A stretch of DNA of 64,000 bases from Bacteroidota bacterium (GTDB taxonomy: Bacteria; Bacteroidota; Bacteroidia; Flavobacteriales; Flavobacteriaceae). The translations under genes were made by a program, and so were the position numbers. The notes under the pieces were generated by a model. That model was not told the DNA's origin. It saw nothing but the letters and a program-made list of their open reading frames with translations, and did no database searches. Location of the stretch: positions 26,914-90,913 of the forward strand of contig JAEYTL010000049.1 of assembly GCA_023434025.1 (NCBI GenBank). The letters are read 5' to 3'. How positions within the stretch are numbered: the first letter of the stretch is position 1; every line of letters starts with the position of its first letter. This document shows, one piece after another, positions 34,692-43,348 of the stretch.

Positions 34692-34713
34692 TATATTTGT
34701 GTAATCGATTACA
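34692..34713 (+). promoter_or_regulatory. Promoter -7 box with LacI-type operator, uronate operon
   Basis: A perfect -7 box TATATTTG (34692-34699) is followed at once by the 14-bp palindrome TGTAATCGATTACA (34700-34713), 13 bases before the kduI start. A repressor bound here would cover the transcription start. The 12-bp core is repeated exactly at 46233-46244 and 58886-58897. No good -33 box was found. The 182-base gap 34545-34726 contains nothing else recognised. Confidence 0.8.
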
Positions 34714-34726
34714 ATAAATAATAATC

Positions 34727-35563
34727 ATGACAAATTTCAGTTTTAGATACGCTGCAAATCCTGTTGATGCAAGAAAATATGGCACAGAGGAAATCAGAGA
34801 GCAATTTCTGATTGATAATCTATTCTCAGAAAACGACATTAATCTTACCTATTCCATGTATGACCGCTATATCGTAGGTGGGGTCATGCCGGTAAATAAA
34901 ACGCTGAAACTGGAGACCATCCCATACTTAAAGTCAGAAAATTTTCTGGACCGTCGAGAGCTGGGGATTGTAAATGTCGGCGGAAAAGGAAACGTAACGG
35001 TTGACGGTGAAGTTTTTGAGCTGCATAAAAAAGAAGCGTTATATGTTGGGATGGGAGCCAAAGAAATTCTTTTTTCAAGCAGTAAAGAACAACCGGCCTT
35101 GTTTTACATTAATTCAGCACCCGCCCACACACCTTTTCCGAATAAAAAGGTAACAAAAGAAAACGCTATTGTTATTGAATTAGGTGAAGAAAAAACGGCA
35201 AACAAAAGGATTTTAAACAAACTCATTGTCAATGAAATTGTTCAAACCTGCCAGCTTCAGATGGGGTTAACCGAATTATTGACCGGTAACATCTGGAATA
35301 CTATGCCGGCTCACACACATAGCCGCAGAATGGAAGCCTATTTCTATTTTGATCTGGAGGAAGGTCAGACAATTGCTCATTTTATGGGAGAACCACAACA
35401 TACCCGGCATATTTTTATGCAAAACAACCAGGCGGTTTTATCGCCCGAATGGTCCATTCACTCCGGTGCCGGAACCTCAAACTATTCGTTTATCTGGGGA
35501 ATGGCCGGTGAAAATTTAGATTACGCTGACATGGATATTTGTCCACCAAACGAACTGAGATAA
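34727..35563 (+). CDS. kduI: 5-dehydro-4-deoxy-D-glucuronate isomerase (KduI)
   Basis: A 278-residue bicupin isomerase that turns 4-deoxy-L-threo-5-hexosulose uronate into 3-deoxy-D-glycero-2,5-hexodiulosonate in the pectin and glycosaminoglycan routes. The zinc ligands are His196, His198 and Glu203 in PAHTHSRRMEAYFYF and His245 in WSIHSGAG, at the same numbering as the E. coli enzyme. It opens the uronate operon, right behind a palindromic operator, and its product passes to KduD, encoded 2 bases downstream. Confidence 0.93.
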   Translation: MTNFSFRYAANPVDARKYGTEEIREQFLIDNLFSENDINLTYSMYDRYIVGGVMPVNKTLKLETIPYLKSENFLDRRELGIVNVGGKGNVTVDGEVFELHKKEALYVGMGAKEILFSSSKEQPALFYINSAPAHTPFPNKKVTKENAIVIELGEEKTANKRILNKLIVNEIVQTCQLQMGLTELLTGNIWNTMPAHTHSRRMEAYFYFDLEEGQTIAHFMGEPQHTRHIFMQNNQAVLSPEWSIHSGAGTSNYSFIWGMAGENLDYADMDICPPNELR

Positions 35564-35565
35564 TC

Positions 35566-36351
35566 ATGACATTATTTAATTTAACTCATAAAAACGCTTT
35601 AATAACCGGAGGAACCCACGGATTAGGGATGGCAATTGCCGAAGCTCTGGCCCAGGCCGGTGCCCGGTTGATCATTACCGGAACAACGCCTGCCAAAATG
35701 GAAGAGGCAATTTCTTATTACCAATCAAAAGGTTATCAGGCAACAGGTTATTTGTTTGATGTAACCGACGAAGTTGATGCGGCCAGACATGTCGAATTGA
35801 TTTCAAAAGAAATCGGTGACATTCACATATTAGTAAACAACGCCGGAATCATTAAACGAGAACTGGCTGTTACGATGCCGGTTGCTGATTTCAGGAAAGT
35901 AATTGATGTAGACTTAGTCGGGCCATTCATTATGTCGCAACTTGTGGCTAAACAAATGATTGAACGCAAAGCGGGAAAAATAATCAACATTTGTTCGATG
36001 ATGAGTGAACTGGGACGAAATACTGTTTCAGCTTACGCTGCGGCGAAAGGCGGATTAAAAATGCTGACAAAAAATTTGGCCACCGAATGGGCAAAATACA
36101 ATATTCAGGTCAACGGCATCGGTCCGGGGTATTTTGCAACCTCACAAACCGCTCCGATCAGGGTTGACGGCCATCCGTTCAATGATTTTATCATCAGCAG
36201 AACACCTGCGGCCCGTTGGGGAGATCCGGAAGATCTGGCCGGAACAGCCGTTTTCCTGGCTTCTAAAGCCAGTGATTTTGTAAACGGACAGATAATTTAT
36301 GTAGATGGGGGAATTTTAGCAACCATCGGAAAACCATCAAATGAAGAATAA
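35566..36351 (+). CDS. kduD: 2-deoxy-D-gluconate 3-dehydrogenase (KduD)
   Basis: A 261-residue classical SDR reducing 3-deoxy-hexodiulosonate to 2-keto-3-deoxygluconate (KDG). It has the NAD motif ITGGTHGLGMAIAEAL (13-28), NNAG (91-94), Ser144 and the Tyr157-x3-Lys161 active site. The start at 35566 is used; the longer frame overlaps kduI. PVADFRKVIDVDL and GPGYFAT are typical of KduD. It acts directly after KduI. Confidence 0.9.
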   Translation: MTLFNLTHKNALITGGTHGLGMAIAEALAQAGARLIITGTTPAKMEEAISYYQSKGYQATGYLFDVTDEVDAARHVELISKEIGDIHILVNNAGIIKRELAVTMPVADFRKVIDVDLVGPFIMSQLVAKQMIERKAGKIINICSMMSELGRNTVSAYAAAKGGLKMLTKNLATEWAKYNIQVNGIGPGYFATSQTAPIRVDGHPFNDFIISRTPAARWGDPEDLAGTAVFLASKASDFVNGQIIYVDGGILATIGKPSNEE

Positions 36352-36356
36352 TTATT

Positions 36357-37757
36357 ATGAGTAGCTTTTTTATACACGAGAATTTTTTATTAGAAAATAA
36401 ATATGCGGAAGAATTGTATCATAACTATTCTAAAAACCAGCCTATTATTGATTATCACAACCATTTATCACCTAAATTAATCGCCGAGGATTATCAGTTC
36501 AAAAACATTACAGATGTCTGGATTAACGGCGATCACTATAAATGGAGAGCTATGCGGACACTGGGCATAAATGAAAAATACATTACCGGTGAGGCTCCGG
36601 ACAAAGACAAGTTTATTCAATGGGCAAAAACGGTTCCCTATACTATGCGAAACCCATTGTATCATTGGACACACCTGGAATTGGCCCGCTACTTTGATAT
36701 TTACGATTTATTGAATGAAAAATCAGCAGAAGCCATTTATGAAGAAACCACTCAAAAATTAAGCACCAATGCTTTTTCATGCCGGAACTTGCTAAAGAAA
36801 GTCAATGCCGAAGTGGTTTGCACAACCGAAGATCCTACCGATGATTTAGCCTATCACCAACAATTGGCTCAAAGTGATTTTTCTATAAAAGTAAGCACCG
36901 CTTTCCGACCTGACAAAGCAATTTTAATTGTAAGTGAGACGTATAATAATTATATCGATCAATTATCAAAAGTTGTTGATTTTGAAATCAATACTTATTC
37001 TGACTTATGTAATGCTTTAAGTAAAAGAATTGCGTATTTTAATGAAAATGGTTGTCAACTTTCAGACCATGGATTAGATCAGATTCAGTTTGAAAACTTT
37101 ACTGAAAGTGAAATCAATTCTATTTTTGAAAAGAGGAGAAAAAATCAACCCATTTCTCCTTTAGAAGAGGCTAAATTTCAAACCGCAATTTTATTGTTTT
37201 TGTGTGAAAATTATCACCAGTACGGTTGGGTACAGCAATTCCATTTAGGAGCTTTGCGTAACAACAATGCCAGAATGCATCAGATTTTAGGCCCGGATAC
37301 CGGTTGGGATTCAATCGGTGATTTTTCACAGGCCAGAAATTTATCGGCTTTATTGAATGCCCTGGATGCTAAAGATAAATTAAGTAAAACAATCCTGTAT
37401 AACTTAAATCCCGCCGACAATGAAGTAATGGCAACCATGATCGGAAACTTTAACGACGGCAGTGTAAAAGGCAAAGTACAGTTTGGGTCGGGCTGGTGGT
37501 TTTTAGACCAGAAAGACGGTATGACCAAGCAAATGAACGCCTTGTCGAACATGGGATTAATCAGCTGTTTTATAGGAATGTTAACTGACTCCAGAAGCTT
37601 TTTATCCTTCCCGAGACATGAATATTTCAGACGTGTTTTGTGCAACCTGTTAGGTGATGAAATCAAAAGAGGTGAGTTGCCCGGTGATATGGAATGGATA
37701 GGAAAGATGGTGGCAGATATCAGTTATAATAACGCCAAAAACTATTTTAATTTCTAA
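36357..37757 (+). CDS. uxaC: Uronate isomerase (UxaC)
   Basis: A 466-residue amidohydrolase-fold isomerase converting galacturonate to tagaturonate and glucuronate to fructuronate. The metal site appears in PIIDYHNHLSPKLIAED near 29-45. Other conserved parts are HWTHLELARYFD, VVCTTEDPTDDL and GSGWWFLDQKDGM. Length agrees with the family (about 470). It begins the saturated galacturonate branch, completed by UxaB and UxaA later in the same operon. Confidence 0.93.
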   Translation: MSSFFIHENFLLENKYAEELYHNYSKNQPIIDYHNHLSPKLIAEDYQFKNITDVWINGDHYKWRAMRTLGINEKYITGEAPDKDKFIQWAKTVPYTMRNPLYHWTHLELARYFDIYDLLNEKSAEAIYEETTQKLSTNAFSCRNLLKKVNAEVVCTTEDPTDDLAYHQQLAQSDFSIKVSTAFRPDKAILIVSETYNNYIDQLSKVVDFEINTYSDLCNALSKRIAYFNENGCQLSDHGLDQIQFENFTESEINSIFEKRRKNQPISPLEEAKFQTAILLFLCENYHQYGWVQQFHLGALRNNNARMHQILGPDTGWDSIGDFSQARNLSALLNALDAKDKLSKTILYNLNPADNEVMATMIGNFNDGSVKGKVQFGSGWWFLDQKDGMTKQMNALSNMGLISCFIGMLTDSRSFLSFPRHEYFRRVLCNLLGDEIKRGELPGDMEWIGKMVADISYNNAKNYFNF

Positions 37758-37760
37758 GCG

Positions 37761-38087
37761 ATGTTTTTTAAAGCTGAAAAAGACGAATGGGAAATTATTG
37801 ACGACAAAATTGAACGGCAGATTGTCGGACACGATCGATCGGTCATGATGGTCAACGTACAGTTCAGAAAAGGAGGAGTTGGCCCTCTTCATCAGCACAT
37901 TCATTCACAGGTTACCCATATTGCCGAGGGAAAATTTGAGGTAACGATCGATAATGATACCAGGATATTACATAAAGGTGACTCTTTTTATGTAGCTCCG
38001 AACCTGCAACACGGCGTAGTATGCTTAGAAGACGGCTTGTTAATTGATGTCTTTAGTCCTATGCGGGAAGATTTTATAAAAAAATAA
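37761..38087 (+). CDS. kdgF: KdgF-like cupin for unsaturated uronates
   Basis: A 108-residue single cupin. The metal-binding string HQHIHSQVTH (44-53) and the later His in NLQHGV match KdgF, which opens the ring of 4,5-unsaturated galacturonate to the linear ketouronate used by KduI. It lies 3 bases after uxaC and 10 before kdgK, in an operon that contains kduI and kduD. This makes the KdgF role much more likely than that of a generic cupin. Confidence 0.85.
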   Translation: MFFKAEKDEWEIIDDKIERQIVGHDRSVMMVNVQFRKGGVGPLHQHIHSQVTHIAEGKFEVTIDNDTRILHKGDSFYVAPNLQHGVVCLEDGLLIDVFSPMREDFIKK

Positions 38088-38097
38088 TACCTAAAAA

Positions 38098-39117
38098 ATG
38101 AATAAAGTAGTTGCTTTTGGAGAAATATTACTAAGACTCTCAACAGAGAGACACCTGCGTTTTTCTCAGGCAAAAACATTCTCGGCCAATTATGGCGGAG
38201 GCGAATTCAATGTAGCGGTATCATTAGCCAATTATGGCGTAGATACTGAATTTGTGACACGCTTGCCCGATAATGAAATTGGACATACGGCTTTACAGGA
38301 AATCAGAAAAATGAACGTAAGTGCTCAAAATATAAGCTTTGGAGGTGATCGTCTGGGAATTTATTTTCTGGAAACCGGAGCTGGTTCCAGGGGCAGTAAT
38401 GTAATTTATGACAGAGCAAACAGTTCTATTGCCACTATACCAAAAGGCACTTTTGACTGGCCGAAGATTTTTGAAGGTAAAACAGGATTCCACTGGAGCG
38501 GAATCACCGCAGCTATCTCAGAGCAAGCCGCCACTGAATGTTTAGAGGCAATTAAAGCCGCACATGCCCTGGGTTTAACCGTTTCATGCGATCTGAATTA
38601 CAGGTCAAAATTGTGGAAATACGGTAAAAAACCCAGTGATATTATGCCGGAAATGCTTCGTTATTGCCATGTTGTTCTGGGCGATATTGATACGGCTTAC
38701 CTGATGTTAGGACTGGAAAAGGTAAACCCCGAATACACGGATGAAAATTCGTTATTAAATCATTATTCCAAATTGAAAACCCATTGTCCCGAACTGAAAA
38801 TTGCAGCTACTACATTGCGGTACTCTGTCAGTGCTTCTCACCAGAGAATTGGCGGAATTCTGTATGACGGACAAACAATCTACAAAGCTGCCGTAAAAGA
38901 AGTTACCCCCGTGGTAGATCGGGTAGGAACCGGTGATGCATTTATGGGCGGGCTGCTGTACGGGTTAATATCCAACTCAGGTAACCATCAGCGAACGATT
39001 GATTTTGCGGTTGCCGCTTGCTGTTTAAAGCATACGATTGTTGGCGATTATAACCTGGCAACACTAACCGAGATTGAAAACAGTATAAACGACACTTCAG
39101 GAAAAGTTTCACGCTAA
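38098..39117 (+). CDS. kdgK: 2-keto-3-deoxygluconate kinase (KdgK)
   Basis: A 339-residue PfkB-family sugar kinase that phosphorylates KDG. The N-terminal VVAFGEILLRLS and the ANYGGGEFNVAVSLANYG region fit KDG kinases. The C-terminal motif DRVGTGDAFMGGLLYGL contains the catalytic Asp and anion hole. The upstream pathways meet at KDG, and the aldolase KdgA encoded nearby uses the product. Confidence 0.92.
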   Translation: MNKVVAFGEILLRLSTERHLRFSQAKTFSANYGGGEFNVAVSLANYGVDTEFVTRLPDNEIGHTALQEIRKMNVSAQNISFGGDRLGIYFLETGAGSRGSNVIYDRANSSIATIPKGTFDWPKIFEGKTGFHWSGITAAISEQAATECLEAIKAAHALGLTVSCDLNYRSKLWKYGKKPSDIMPEMLRYCHVVLGDIDTAYLMLGLEKVNPEYTDENSLLNHYSKLKTHCPELKIAATTLRYSVSASHQRIGGILYDGQTIYKAAVKEVTPVVDRVGTGDAFMGGLLYGLISNSGNHQRTIDFAVAACCLKHTIVGDYNLATLTEIENSINDTSGKVSR

Positions 39118-39135
39118 TTTTTAACCCCATACGCT

Positions 39136-39666
39136 ATGCAAATCCAAAAAATGACTACGCTGAAAAAAATATCACACTTAACCGGATTTTCTGTTTCAAC
39201 GATCTCCAAAGCATTAAACAATAAACACGATATTAATGTAGATACACGAAAAATCATTCAGGAATTTGCATTAAAAACAAATTATAAACCAAATAAAAAT
39301 GCCTTGGCGTTACGAAGAAGCAAATCAAACAGTATTGCGGTTATTCTGCCACAGATAAATGATGCTTTTTACGGTGATGTCCTTTTTAACATACAAAAAA
39401 CAGCTTCAACAATGGGATACCGAATTATGCTTTTCCAATCTTTTGAAGAAGCATCAAAGGTTGCAGAATACCTGGATGAAATTAACGATGGTAGTGTTGA
39501 CGGGGCAATTGTACTTTCCGCTAAAGCAACAGAAGAAAGAGAAAATAATTATAAAAGCGGTAATTTTCCGGTTGAATATATCCAAATTTTAAAAAGCCAG
39601 CCTGAATCCGTTACAAAGGCAAAGTGCATTTCTAATTTTGACAAATTAATTAAACAAATCAACTAA
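39136..39666 (+). CDS. Truncated LacI-family regulator
   Basis: A 176-residue protein, half the usual 335-345. Residues 5-60 are a LacI-type HTH with hinge (ISHLTGFSVSTISKALNNK). Residues 65-165 form only the first lobe of the periplasmic-binding-like domain (IAVILPQINDAFYGDVLF). It stops after SNFDKLIKQIN, where full-length members go on with the second lobe. kdgA begins one base after the stop, so the missing part is not nearby. It can probably bind DNA but should lack normal ligand sensing and much of the dimer interface. It may be a relic or a shortened regulator in use. Confidence 0.75.
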   Translation: MQIQKMTTLKKISHLTGFSVSTISKALNNKHDINVDTRKIIQEFALKTNYKPNKNALALRRSKSNSIAVILPQINDAFYGDVLFNIQKTASTMGYRIMLFQSFEEASKVAEYLDEINDGSVDGAIVLSAKATEERENNYKSGNFPVEYIQILKSQPESVTKAKCISNFDKLIKQIN

Positions 39667-39667
39667 G

Positions 39668-40339
39668 ATGGCACAGTTTTCTAGAATTGAGGTTGCTCAG
39701 AAAATGCGGGAAACCGGTTTGGTTCCGCTGTTTTATCATCAAGATATCGAAGTTTGTAAGAAAGTAGTAAAAGCTTGCTACGAGGGAGGAGCCAGATTAT
39801 TTGAATTTACCTCAAGAGGCGATTTTGCTCATGAGGTTTTTGCTCAATTGATAAAATATGCAACAAAAGAGTTACCCGAAATGATTATTGGAGTCGGGTC
39901 TGTAACAGATGCGGCAGCAGCTTCATTTTATATGCAAACAGGAGCCAATTTTATTGTTACGCCTGTTTTAAGAGAAGACATCGCCATAGTTTGCAACCGC
40001 AGAAAAGTACTCTGGTCTCCCGGTTGCGGCTCTCTCACAGAAATAGCCAAAGCGGAAGAACTGGGTTGCGAAATCGTTAAATTATTTCCGGGTGAAATAT
40101 ACGGACCTCAGTTCGTTAAAGGTGTATTGGGGCCGCAACCCTGGACATCAATCATGCCAACCGGAGGTGTTTTGCCGACAGCCGACAGCTTAAAAGCCTG
40201 GTTTGATGCCGGAGTTGTCTGCGTAGGAATGGGATCACAGCTGATTTTAAAGGACATTATTCAAAATAATGATTACCCGAAGCTTACCAATCAGGTAAGA
40301 GAAACGGTAGATTTAATTAAACAAATAAGAGGGATATAA
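39668..40339 (+). CDS. kdgA: KDPG / KHG aldolase (KdgA, Eda)
   Basis: A 223-residue class I aldolase splitting 2-keto-3-deoxy-6-phosphogluconate into pyruvate and glyceraldehyde 3-phosphate. The Schiff-base lysine is Lys138 in EIVKLFPGE. Glu46 in LFEFTSRG and the phosphate-binding MPTGGV near 161-166 complete the site. It is the last enzymatic step of the operon's route and follows the truncated lacI gene by one base. Confidence 0.93.
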   Translation: MAQFSRIEVAQKMRETGLVPLFYHQDIEVCKKVVKACYEGGARLFEFTSRGDFAHEVFAQLIKYATKELPEMIIGVGSVTDAAAASFYMQTGANFIVTPVLREDIAIVCNRRKVLWSPGCGSLTEIAKAEELGCEIVKLFPGEIYGPQFVKGVLGPQPWTSIMPTGGVLPTADSLKAWFDAGVVCVGMGSQLILKDIIQNNDYPKLTNQVRETVDLIKQIRGI

Positions 40340-40361
40340 AATACACCGTAAAGCAATACGT

Positions 40362-41888
40362 ATGAATAACCAGACGACTTCTAAACCAACACAATTCCGG
40401 TGGACCATCGTGGTGATGCTGTTTGTGGCCACAACCATCAACTACTTAGACAGACAAGTACTTTCACTTACCTGGAAAGACTTTATTCAGCCTGAATTTC
40501 ACTGGAATAATAATGATTATGGAAATATTACAGCCTTATTTTCCATTTTCTATGCCCTGAGTATGTTATTTGCCGGCAAGTTCGTGGATTGGATGGATAC
40601 CAAAAAAGGCTTCCTGTGGGCCATCGGTATCTGGTCCGTGGGTGCGGTGCTTCATGCCTATTGTGGTATTGCTACTTCCGGAATTTTAACCGGAAACTGG
40701 TTTGTTGGTTTTGAAGGAGCAAAAGAACATATTGAAACCGTAAAAGATATCGGTTCCGTAATCAGCGTAAGCGTAACGCTTTTCATCTTTGCCCGTTTGG
40801 TATTAGCCATTGGGGAAGCCGGAAACTTCCCGGCGGCCATCAAAGCAACCGCCGAATATTTTCCGAAAAAAGACAGGGCATTGGCAACCAGTATCTTCAA
40901 TGCCGGTGCTACAGTCGGTGCATTGGCCGCTCCGTTGACGATTCCGTTTATTGCTAAAGCAATGGGGTGGGAGATGGCCTTTATCATTATTGGTGCTTCC
41001 GGTTTTATATGGATGGGATTTTGGGTTTTTTATTACAATAAACCGGAAGTGCACCCAAAAGTCAATGAAGCCGAACTGGTTTATATTCAACAAGATCAAA
41101 ATGATGCAGAGGGAAATGCGGTAGAGGAATCAACCACTTCATTCTCGTATAAAGAATGCTTCAGATACAAACAAACCTGGGCCTTTATAGTGGGAAAATT
41201 TATGACCGATGGTGTCTGGTGGTTCTATTTATTCTGGACACCGGCTTATTTAAGTTCAGTATATGGCATGGACAGTACGCAAAGTGCCATTCCGCTGGTG
41301 GTTTTGTATGCCATAACCCTGCTTTCCATCATTGGAGGCTGGCTACCCAAATATTTTGTAGACAACAAAGGGATGAATCCTTATACCGGAAGAATGAGAG
41401 CCATGTTGATTTTTGCCTTTTTTCCATTATTAGCTTTATTAGCCCAACCTGCCGGAAGTATTTCGTATTGGTTTCCGGTATTAATTATTGGTATTGCAGG
41501 GGCAGCTCACCAAGCCTGGTCTGCCAATATTTTTTCAACCGTTGGTGATATGTTTCCTAAAAAAGCCATTGCCACTATTACCGGAATAGGCGGAATGGCA
41601 GGAGGAATCGGCTCCTTTTTAATCAACAAAGGCTCCGGGGTTTTATTTGATTATGCACATAAAACCTGGACAACAGTTGACGGAGTTCCGCTTTTACAAA
41701 AATTTCCTCAATACACCCATGAGCGTTTGCCGGAAGGTCTTTTTCAGGAACTGCAAAACTCAGGGGCAGTGATCGTAGACGGAATAGATAAAGGCTATAT
41801 GATTATTTTCTCTATATGTGCCGTTGCCTATTTGATAGCATGGATGATTATGAAAACATTAGTACCAACCTATAAAGTGATAAAATAA
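40362..41888 (+). CDS. MFS hexuronate transporter (ExuT-like)
   Basis: A 508-residue major facilitator protein with about 12 membrane helices. The start (RWTIVVMLFVATTINYLDRQVLSLT, quoted here as the motif TTINYLDRQVLSL) is typical of the ACS/ExuT group. AIGEAGNFPAAIKATAEYFP and GMAGGIGSFL are also family features. It should import galacturonate or glucuronate across the inner membrane. Its last base overlaps the first base of uxaB (ATAATGG). It is longer than E. coli ExuT by an extended loop between helices 3 and 4 and a longer end. Confidence 0.87.
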   Translation: MNNQTTSKPTQFRWTIVVMLFVATTINYLDRQVLSLTWKDFIQPEFHWNNNDYGNITALFSIFYALSMLFAGKFVDWMDTKKGFLWAIGIWSVGAVLHAYCGIATSGILTGNWFVGFEGAKEHIETVKDIGSVISVSVTLFIFARLVLAIGEAGNFPAAIKATAEYFPKKDRALATSIFNAGATVGALAAPLTIPFIAKAMGWEMAFIIIGASGFIWMGFWVFYYNKPEVHPKVNEAELVYIQQDQNDAEGNAVEESTTSFSYKECFRYKQTWAFIVGKFMTDGVWWFYLFWTPAYLSSVYGMDSTQSAIPLVVLYAITLLSIIGGWLPKYFVDNKGMNPYTGRMRAMLIFAFFPLLALLAQPAGSISYWFPVLIIGIAGAAHQAWSANIFSTVGDMFPKKAIATITGIGGMAGGIGSFLINKGSGVLFDYAHKTWTTVDGVPLLQKFPQYTHERLPEGLFQELQNSGAVIVDGIDKGYMIIFSICAVAYLIAWMIMKTLVPTYKVIK

Positions 41889-43348
41889 TGGAAACAACGA
41901 TAAAAACAAAACTAAACAGAAAGCAAACTGGTTTTACGGATAAGTTGCCTGTTAAAGTAGTACAGTTCGGAGAAGGGAATTTTCTCCGTGCATTTGTAGA
42001 TTATGCTTTACAGCAGTTAAACAAAAAGGCCGGTTTTAATGCAGGCGTGGCTGTTCTTCAACCTTTAGAAGGTGGAATGGTGCAGCTGCTTAATGACCAG
42101 GACGGACTTTATACCGTTTTCTTAAATGGTGTGAAAAAAGGAGAAAAAATTCAGGAAATAGAGCTGATTACCAATATAGTAAAAGGCGTCAACATGTATA
42201 AAGACTACCAAAGCTATTTGGATTTAGCCAAAGAAGAAGCGTTGGAATTCATTATTTCAAATACCACTGAAGCCGGTATAGAATATATCGAAACCGATAC
42301 GTTGACCATGCAACCTCCGAAATCGTTTCCGGCTAAATTAACGGTTCTGTTATATGAAAGATTCAACCATTTTAATGGAGATAAAAACAAAGGTTTAGCT
42401 ATTATTCCTTGTGAATTAATTAATTATAATGCCGACACCTTAAAGGAAATCATTTTTAAATATGCCCAACAATGGCAATTGGAAGATGCTTTTCTAAATT
42501 GGTTGGAAAATAGTTGTACCTATCACAATACGTTGGTGGACAGAATTGTTCCGGGCTATCCAAGAAATGAGATTGAGGAATACAACAATAAACTGGATTA
42601 TCATGATGATATTCTGGTAACCGCCGAACCCTTCTTTTTATGGGTAATTGAAGGCGATGAAAAATTAAAAACCAAATTACCTTTTGAAAAAACCAATTTA
42701 GATGTCAAAATAGTTTCAGACATGCAACCCTATCGTACCCGAAAAGTACGGATTTTAAATGGTGCTCATACCGCTATGGTTCCTTTTTCGATACTTTACG
42801 GAAATGAAACCGTGAGAGAAACACTGGAAAACAACTTTACCGGCGAATTTGTGACCAAAGTGATTTTTGACGAAATCAATCCGACACTAAACATGGATAA
42901 AACAGAACTGCAACAATTTGCAGAAGAAGTTTTAGACCGTTTCAGAAACCCGTTCATCAAGCATTTGTTAGCCGATATTGCCCTGAATTCTATTTCTAAG
43001 TTCAAGGTACGTGTATTGCCCAGTTTATTGGAATACCATAAGCTGAATCAAAAATTACCGGCTTACTTAACCTTTGCATTTGCCTGTACGATTCGTTTCT
43101 ATAAAAAAGACTGGAAAGGCACCTTATTACCAGTCAAAGATTCACCAGATGTGGTTTCATTTTTTGAAAATAGCTGGCAAACCAATGATTACAAAGAATT
43201 GGTAACGAAAACATTAGCTAATCTGGATTTTTGGGAGCAGGATCTGAATGAAATTTCAGGGTTAAATGCAGCTTTGGTCTTTGCTTTGACTGAAATGGAA
43301 ACAAATGGGGTAGAGTTGGGTTTAAAAAACTTTTTAAAAACGTACTAA
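41888..43348 (+). CDS. uxaB: Tagaturonate reductase (UxaB)
   Basis: A 486-residue mannitol-dehydrogenase-family enzyme reducing tagaturonate to altronate with NADH. It has VKVVQFGEGNFLRAFVD near 22-38, typical of the UxaB/UxuB N-terminus, DRIVPGYP near 218-225, and RKVRILNGAHTAMVP (about 288-302) of the active-site region. Length fits the family. It connects UxaC to UxaA, whose gene begins on the next base. Confidence 0.9.
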   Translation: METTIKTKLNRKQTGFTDKLPVKVVQFGEGNFLRAFVDYALQQLNKKAGFNAGVAVLQPLEGGMVQLLNDQDGLYTVFLNGVKKGEKIQEIELITNIVKGVNMYKDYQSYLDLAKEEALEFIISNTTEAGIEYIETDTLTMQPPKSFPAKLTVLLYERFNHFNGDKNKGLAIIPCELINYNADTLKEIIFKYAQQWQLEDAFLNWLENSCTYHNTLVDRIVPGYPRNEIEEYNNKLDYHDDILVTAEPFFLWVIEGDEKLKTKLPFEKTNLDVKIVSDMQPYRTRKVRILNGAHTAMVPFSILYGNETVRETLENNFTGEFVTKVIFDEINPTLNMDKTELQQFAEEVLDRFRNPFIKHLLADIALNSISKFKVRVLPSLLEYHKLNQKLPAYLTFAFACTIRFYKKDWKGTLLPVKDSPDVVSFFENSWQTNDYKELVTKTLANLDFWEQDLNEISGLNAALVFALTEMETNGVELGLKNFLKTY

